Shown: in pieces, positions 58,531-64,000 of the stretch
Layout of the letters: every line of letters starts with the position of its first letter
Position numbering within the stretch: position 1 is the first letter of the stretch
The notes under the pieces: model-generated
Told to the model about the DNA's origin: nothing
Seen by the model: only the letters and a program-made list of their open reading frames with translations
Database searches by the model: none
Program-made: the position numbers and the translations under genes
Source of the DNA: Phoronis australis
Taxonomy: Eukaryota; Phoronida; Phoronidae
NCBI GenBank assembly: GCA_002633005.1
Contig: NMRA01000331.1
Location: 134,542-198,541, forward strand
DNA: 64,000 nucleotides
Direction of reading: 5' to 3'

Positions 58531-59848
58531 AAAACAACAGAAAAACTGGATTGAAAATTGGGACTTCAAGATAAAAACCGTGACATCTGTCCTTTTTTTC
58601 TTTTTTGTCGAGCGGGAAAATATGGCTCTGTCGCCTAGGAAATTACAATAGTATATGATAATAAGTCAATTTGGCCGAGTGTCAAAAAGCGGGACATTTA
58701 GATGGTGCGGCGGGATGGTGGAGATTTTTTAAAAAGTGTAACAGTCAGCGAAGAGCGGAGCAATTGACAAAGACACTGTACGCTGTCAATACTGGATTGG
58801 GTTATTTTACAAGGTGAACGTTTCATTCTTTAAATTTTATTTCGCAGGTAAGCAATTATGAGTAATTTTTCGAAAGTTACTTAAACTCTCCTGTTTTAGG
58901 GCCTAAAGTCATTTAGGGCAAATTTAACTTCTTTCCGTAAAATACTGTATCATTATTTTAAAACCTAAAATGTATTGTTGAAAAACTCCTGGCATGTAGT
59001 ATGATAGATTGTCGAAAGTGTTTCTGCGACTGGAGCTGTAAAAAGATATTAGAGGCCAAACTACTCCCCCGCGGCATTAACCAAGGGTCAAAGGTCAGTG
59101 GCAAGCGTAAATTGTCGGGTTTGTTGACGAAGTTTGGCGAGAAATGGCTGCATAAAACTGTACCTCAAGAGTCTCGCTTGATGAACAGTAATAACAAAAT
59201 GAAATTAATAGGCATGACTTGATAATTACCAACTCTCAATTAAAGTTCAAACAAGCAGGCAGCCGCAAATTCTCAGGGCAAACTTTCGCGGGACACAAGC
59301 TCTAATAATAGAATACGGGCACGGGCGGGAGTTGGCATCAGATTCCAAGGATAGAGTTCTATGGTTCGAACGGATCATTTCCGGGAAAACTCCAAAGTCT
59401 GTTCTGGAACAGAATTCCTGAAACCATGCGAACCTTAGAATATGGGTTGTAGAACGACCGTGAATGCGCCATTCTGGGTGATAAGTGCATATTAAGAACG
59501 TCACACTTTTCCAGCTAAAAACTACAACTGGGCGTGTGTTAGCCAGGTAACCCAACACTAGAATCACAGTTTATGACACCAAAACAAATGTATGATCATA
59601 CGCTGCAAGACTTGAAGAGATAGTCATACTGAGATTTATGAAATGTCAAGGTCGGTAAAACATACGGTTAAGATAGCTTCCAAACTTGTTGCGCAATTTC
59701 ATTAGGTCCTATCTGGCCTTAGCCAGAAAACTCCGATGTCAAAAGTCAGTCCAAGACTTTCAAATTGTTCACTGATATTGAAGTAAAAAGAGCTTTTAAT
59801 ATGAAAACTGAAGAATTTTATTTCACGTGTAAATTTAAAGTATTTTAG
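58531..59848. other. Spacer, no gene recognised
   Basis: Short frames without recognisable motifs. No repeat boundary seen. Confidence 0.4.
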
Positions 59849-60015
59849 CAGTAGCGGATTTAGAGGGGGCCAAGGGAGCCATGCCCCCCTAAAATTCTCC
59901 CAGATTACATTTGGCGGATCGAGGGTGCTGCGAATGTCTGACGGCCGGGGCAAAATCCTGGCTAATACCCTGTCCTGCCCCCGCCCCCTAACTCAAAATC
60001 CTGGATCCGCCCCTG
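59849..60015. mobile_element. Complete CAGTGGCGGAT-type MITE (167 bp)
   Basis: Starts CAGTAGCGGATTTAGAGGGG and ends CTGGATCCGCCCCTG, its inverted equivalent. TTTAG is duplicated on both sides (59844..59848 and 60016..60020). C/G-homopolymer runs lie just inside both ends. Same termini as 37284..38916 and the end at 1300. The 5-bp duplication recalls hAT5-type elements. Confidence 0.7.
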
Positions 60016-60020
60016 TTTAG

Positions 60021-60705
60021 CTACGCAAAGGCGATCCTGCTGACGTGTAAGCGTATTTGCGTGTATGTGCGTGAGCGCGTGCGCGACACAGTTGGTTACA
60101 TGTGACCAAGTATTGTAATACAGCATGTTTAAAAAATATAGAAATGATTTAAAATGATGAAAATCAATTCTAGTTCATTCGATTTTATGCCATTCAAATT
60201 GTGTGTTTAAACGTTTAGTAACAGGCATATGACTGGTCGAAGCGCTAATTGCCGTATGTTCTCGAGTGCGCTGTTGCATAAGATCACCTGCTCAACCTTG
60301 TAAAAGTGATTGTTGGGTTATAGATCGGAAAACTAGACTAGTAATAATATCATTTATTACCCGGATAGATGGCGCTGCCTATCTACAAGACTAGTCAAAG
60401 GTAGCGCTACTTTCGATGGCGTTATCATCAGGTTTAGCTGCAAAATATTGGAATACTACCACTCTTTAACAGCGGCAATTCAAGAAAAGATTTTACTTTT
60501 GAATGGTTAGATTTTTGGCCAGATTATGACTCAATCTCCGAGTAAAATTCTACTTGAAATTATTCTCACTGGAGTTTAAAGAAAAATCGGGTGCAACATC
60601 GATTTATTGTTTACACTTGCCAATCACCAAAAATTTGTTGCAATATGTAGTCTTAAACAGACAGTACATACGTAGATACGTCGCTGTATATGACAAGCTA
60701 AGCAA
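60021..60705. other. Spacer, no gene recognised
   Basis: A short GTG/GCG-rich patch at 60055..60085. Otherwise nothing. Confidence 0.4.
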
Positions 60706-60852
60706 TTACCAGTAGATGGGCATAGCATGCTAAACTGTTACCAGTAGATGGGCATAGCATGCTAGACTGTTACTAGTAGATGGGCATAGCATGCTAGACT
60801 GTTACCAGAAGATGGGCATAGCATGCTAGTCCGTTCCCAGTAGATGGGCATA
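60706..60852. repeat. 32-bp tandem repeat, about 4.6 units
   Basis: Unit contains TTACCAGTAGATGGGCATAG followed by CATGCTAGACTG. Units start at 60706, 60738, 60770, 60802 and 60834 (partial). Confidence 0.95.
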
Positions 60853-63145
60853 CTCCATTCATGTCCGTGCGTCTGTCAATATACGCAATCCGAGCATTTT
60901 TTATGTTTTAACATTACCTGGTTGACACAAAATTCATAGCGCCAGGGGAGATCAATTTTAGACTTAGTCTAGTAAAACACTCCCAGTCATCATTCAAAGA
61001 GTAACCGTCGAATACTAACATGCACAACTGTCGTAAGGAATTCCACATACGTGTACATCAAATATTCTTGGATCTGCGACCGGCTTCTAGTCGCTTTTTT
61101 TTGAAGTTGCATTTATGCTACGACTTGCAAATGTACACGTTGAATCGGAACGATATTGGTTATAATCTAAGGTCATATTAAACCGCTGTGTCACGTAGTT
61201 ATTCTGTGTTGAATTGTGGGATTGAATTCACAAATTTCTGTTTCAGAAGTAATGATATTCAAAGTTGTGTGAACGACGCATGTAGGAAGCAACATTGCAA
61301 AGTGATGCATATTTTCATCAGTCTCCCGCCAGGTGTCTTCGGTGTCCTACCGTTTATATGTACTTGGTACACGAAGTTGTAGTTCCATGTACGTTTCTGT
61401 GTAAACATACATGTACCAAAAACGATTTAAAAAACTTCCAAGGTAATAACAGCACACTGGCACAAGGTCAATCGTTGCATGAAATTCCAGGTGACGATGC
61501 AATCACTGACGTTTGTCAATCGTGATAAAGTTATCGCCAATTTTGAGAGATGATTATCTAAAATATCATAGCAACGCCTCCAATAGCTTGTTGATCGCCG
61601 ATATTAAAGGATAAAATATACGATAAAACATTTCTGCGTTATCTGAAGAAATTGTTCAGTATTACCCTGGTGGCAGTTGTCTGAGAACGCACAAACTGAT
61701 GAGAAATTAAGGACTTAAACTGAAATTCATTTCATATGAGACTTCGCACCTCCTGAGTTGAGGTTTTGATAATTCAACTGTGAACGATTGCCTTACTATT
61801 ATATATGTTATGGTACCGTTGACATTAACATAATGACTTTTACGTTGCCTTTTGGTGTGTTTACATTTTCGAGTTATTCAAAATTTAACATCCACAAAAA
61901 TGAGCACCTAAACATTTCAAAGACTTTGTTTTTGTCTAGGGTTTTCATTAAAACGAATAAGATCCTAACGAAAGTCTACGGACAGAAAGATTATTGAGTG
62001 GTGTAATTTGATTTGCTCATAAGCTAATATCTTTTTGGGTTATATAAATATCATTAAGTGAATCAATATACTTATTGCTATCAATATTAATCTCAGAGGG
62101 TTATGAACGTTGTCAAGGATGGTACGTGATGAAGATTTTAACAAGTCTCGAGAAGTCGGCAAAAATATCGGTCAAGAGTGAAGAGAATTAAAATTTTCCA
62201 AGTAATAGCACGCTAGGCCCATGTGACAGCTGAGTTAGGAGTTTTGAGATTAATACAAATTTCTATTTGCATTTTAAAGTAAAATTAGCACTTGAATGAA
62301 TATTTGGCAGTTTATTGACAGTTAACTTCTTCAGAGTTAAGTATTGATGTGCATACTTTTGTTAGGACGACTCCAGTATAAAAGTAGTCTACATTTGTAG
62401 TGTATTTTATTCCAATATGTCTACATTTGTAATGTATTTTATTCCAATATGTCTACACATTGCAGTAATAACAGCCATAGCAACCGTAGAAGCAATTTGC
62501 AGTTGTTCAAGCTGATGTACCGTGTGACCATAGAAAGCATATTGTTCAAATGAAAGCACTTACGAGGCAGAACCATCTATGTGACATGCGACGCTCTCTG
62601 AAATTTCACACTATTCACATATAATCAGGAATACTTCAACTCATGACTGAGACAGCAAAATTAAAGTCACTAGATAAATACGTTTACAAATATTTATACT
62701 GAAAAGTTTGATTTTACTTTGGAAAATGGTTAATCGAAATTGAAAATTGTTATGAAGAGATATCTCTATACAAGCAGCCAATGTCACAATGGAAATAAAT
62801 GTGATCTATACATGGACCATGTCATATTTTGGGCTATTCAGTCATTTGTACGAAAAAATGAACAGTAAAATGGTTTTTGTAGTATTATGTCGATGATGTG
62901 GCTAGAAAACGACATGAGCTCTATTTGTCTTTGAAAATCTGATCCCTGAATTTACTGAAAACATGCATGAAGAACAATATATATGAATAGCAACAAGCAG
63001 TCAAGCATTTGGTTCGTGGGCTGAATTCGTTACATTCAGCAATTCCGACCAAAATGAACATTAAGGTAAGCGGACGTGAAGATGTTCTTCACGTGGCGTC
63101 ACGTTTAACGGAACACAGTCAGTTTTAAGGCCCGAAAGAAACGCG
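60853..63145. other. Spacer, no gene recognised
   Basis: AT-rich. A 32-bp unit is tandemly duplicated at 62387..62450. No coding segment recognised. Confidence 0.4.
62387..62450. repeat. Tandem duplication of a 32-bp unit
   Basis: GTCTACATTTGTAGTGTATT plus TTATTCCAATAT is present twice with one substitution. Confidence 0.95.
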
Positions 63146-63410
63146 CTTCGGGAGTTATTTTTTGGTTGTGCCTGACATCTTGAAGTCATTAGCTCTGACC
63201 AAAGCTATCAAACAGCAATATGTTGTGTTTTTGTGATTCTATTGCAAATCACCGAAACCCAATTTTAACTGAAATAGAGGCGGCGGCTTTGCCAGCTGTT
63301 TCGTTACTAGGTGCCGTGAAAATGGCCGACGCAGGTATGTTGTAGTGCTCACCAAAGCCGACTTGAACAAAACCAAAGAGCTAATTTTTTAAGTCTTTGT
63401 CAGAGAAAGA
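63146..63410 (+). repeat. Interspersed repeat R (longest single copy)
   Basis: Starts near GTTATTTTTTGG, continues through ATCTTGAAGTCATTAGCTCTGAC and AAAATGGCCGACGCAGG. It matches 45900..46215 in reverse and the shorter copies at 7058 and 45238. Non-coding. Confidence 0.6.
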
Positions 63411-63805
63411 GGCTCAGAGCCGAACATTATCGAGAGTAACCTCTCTAGAATAAGCATTATGGGATGGAATCGAATGCTGGACTGCCGTGCGAGGTGATTT
63501 GAACATTTCCTGGCACGCCTAGTTTTGGCCGACAGCTAAGTAAATTAACTTTCATCTTCTGTCCTCCAGAAATAGCTAACTTCTAATTATTTTGAACCTA
63601 AACCTAAATTGTTTTTGAAAAGCTTGTTATTCCCAGTGTTCTATTAATTAGCCGAATGAAATTTCGAGTCGAGTCTCAAAACTTTACGAAAATGGTCTCG
63701 GCCAGTCGGAGTCATAATTATACAAAACTCGATTTATTATATCGCCGAAGCTGCTAAAATAATTGTAACAGCTAACCTGGAGTATTACGTATAAGGCAAA
63801 GTGAG

Positions 63806-63877
63806 CTTGAGAGTACGGCGGCACTTGAGAGTACGGCGGCACTTGAGAGTACGGCGGCACTTGAGAGTACGGCGGCA
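63806..63877. repeat. 18-bp tandem repeat, 4 units
   Basis: CTTGAGAGTACGGCGGCA is repeated four times without change, then a partial unit. The PPYSQV repeats on the minus strand are an artefact of it. Confidence 0.97.
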
Positions 63878-64000
63878 CTTGAGTGTCACATTGTGCAACA
63901 ATCGCAAGTTGAGGGATATTGCCTCACAGATTTTGGAGAAAACAAAAGTAAAAACGCATTCACTTAATTAATCGGAAGTAATTTTTTGTTCAAGTGTTGT

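Noticed and set aside
63684-63878. PPYSQV-repeat protein
   Set aside because: 18-bp tandem repeat artefact.

Overview
The window looks like intergenic and intronic DNA from a marine-type invertebrate animal. It is AT-rich, intron-scale, dense in DNA transposons and LINE fragments, and has animal protein families only (THAP zinc finger, P2X7-type cysteine domain, natriuretic-peptide-receptor ectodomain). I see no bacterial operons, rRNA or CRISPR. The species cannot be fixed from this sequence. Most short reading frames in it are chance frames.

Host genes. The one confident host exon is at 53449..54175 on the minus strand. It is the first coding exon of a receptor of the natriuretic peptide receptor / receptor guanylate cyclase type: a signal peptide plus the start of the ANF-receptor ligand-binding fold, ending at a splice donor, with a TATA-like box upstream. 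No later exon is recognised in the window, so intron 1 is long; it contains a transposon (51824..52848). A small spliced-looking exon at 31316..31394 (minus) is a weak second candidate of unknown identity.

Mobile DNA by region. 1-1300: right part of a hAT-like element with a decayed transposase. 2028-3712: a 1.7 kb element with ~147 bp terminal inverted repeats and TTAA target duplications (Kolobok-like). It carries two convergent genes, a THAP-domain exon (+) and a P2X7-intracellular-domain-like exon (-). Four shorter relatives (4311-5366, 10149-11253, 27127-28216, 51824-52848) share other termini but repeat the same convergent layout with decayed exons. 9824-11489: an inverted-repeat element split by one of these copies. 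12901-13244: a possible solo LTR. 13634-13971 and 15561-15798: MITEs. 19352-20597: a foldback element with nested palindromes. 23650-24560 and 57600-58530: two inverted copies of a LINE 3' fragment. 37041-42665: a decayed LINE (ORF1, endonuclease, start of reverse transcriptase) interrupted by a second copy of the hAT-like element (37284-38916) and by a repeat array. 45238-46215: a TIR element with a nested MITE. 49875-50038: a hairpin MITE. 55900-56421 and 59849-60015: CAGTGGCGGAT-type MITEs.

Tandem repeats: (CA)n at 7465, 30-bp units at 32341, 19-bp units at 45004, 32-bp units at 60706 and 18-bp units at 63806. Assembly gaps: 37940-38155, 55946-56100 and one N at 42058.

The most interesting signal is the repeated pairing, inside TTAA-flanked transposons, of a DNA-binding THAP exon with an opposing P2X7-type cysteine-domain exon. 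It appears in two element families with different termini.
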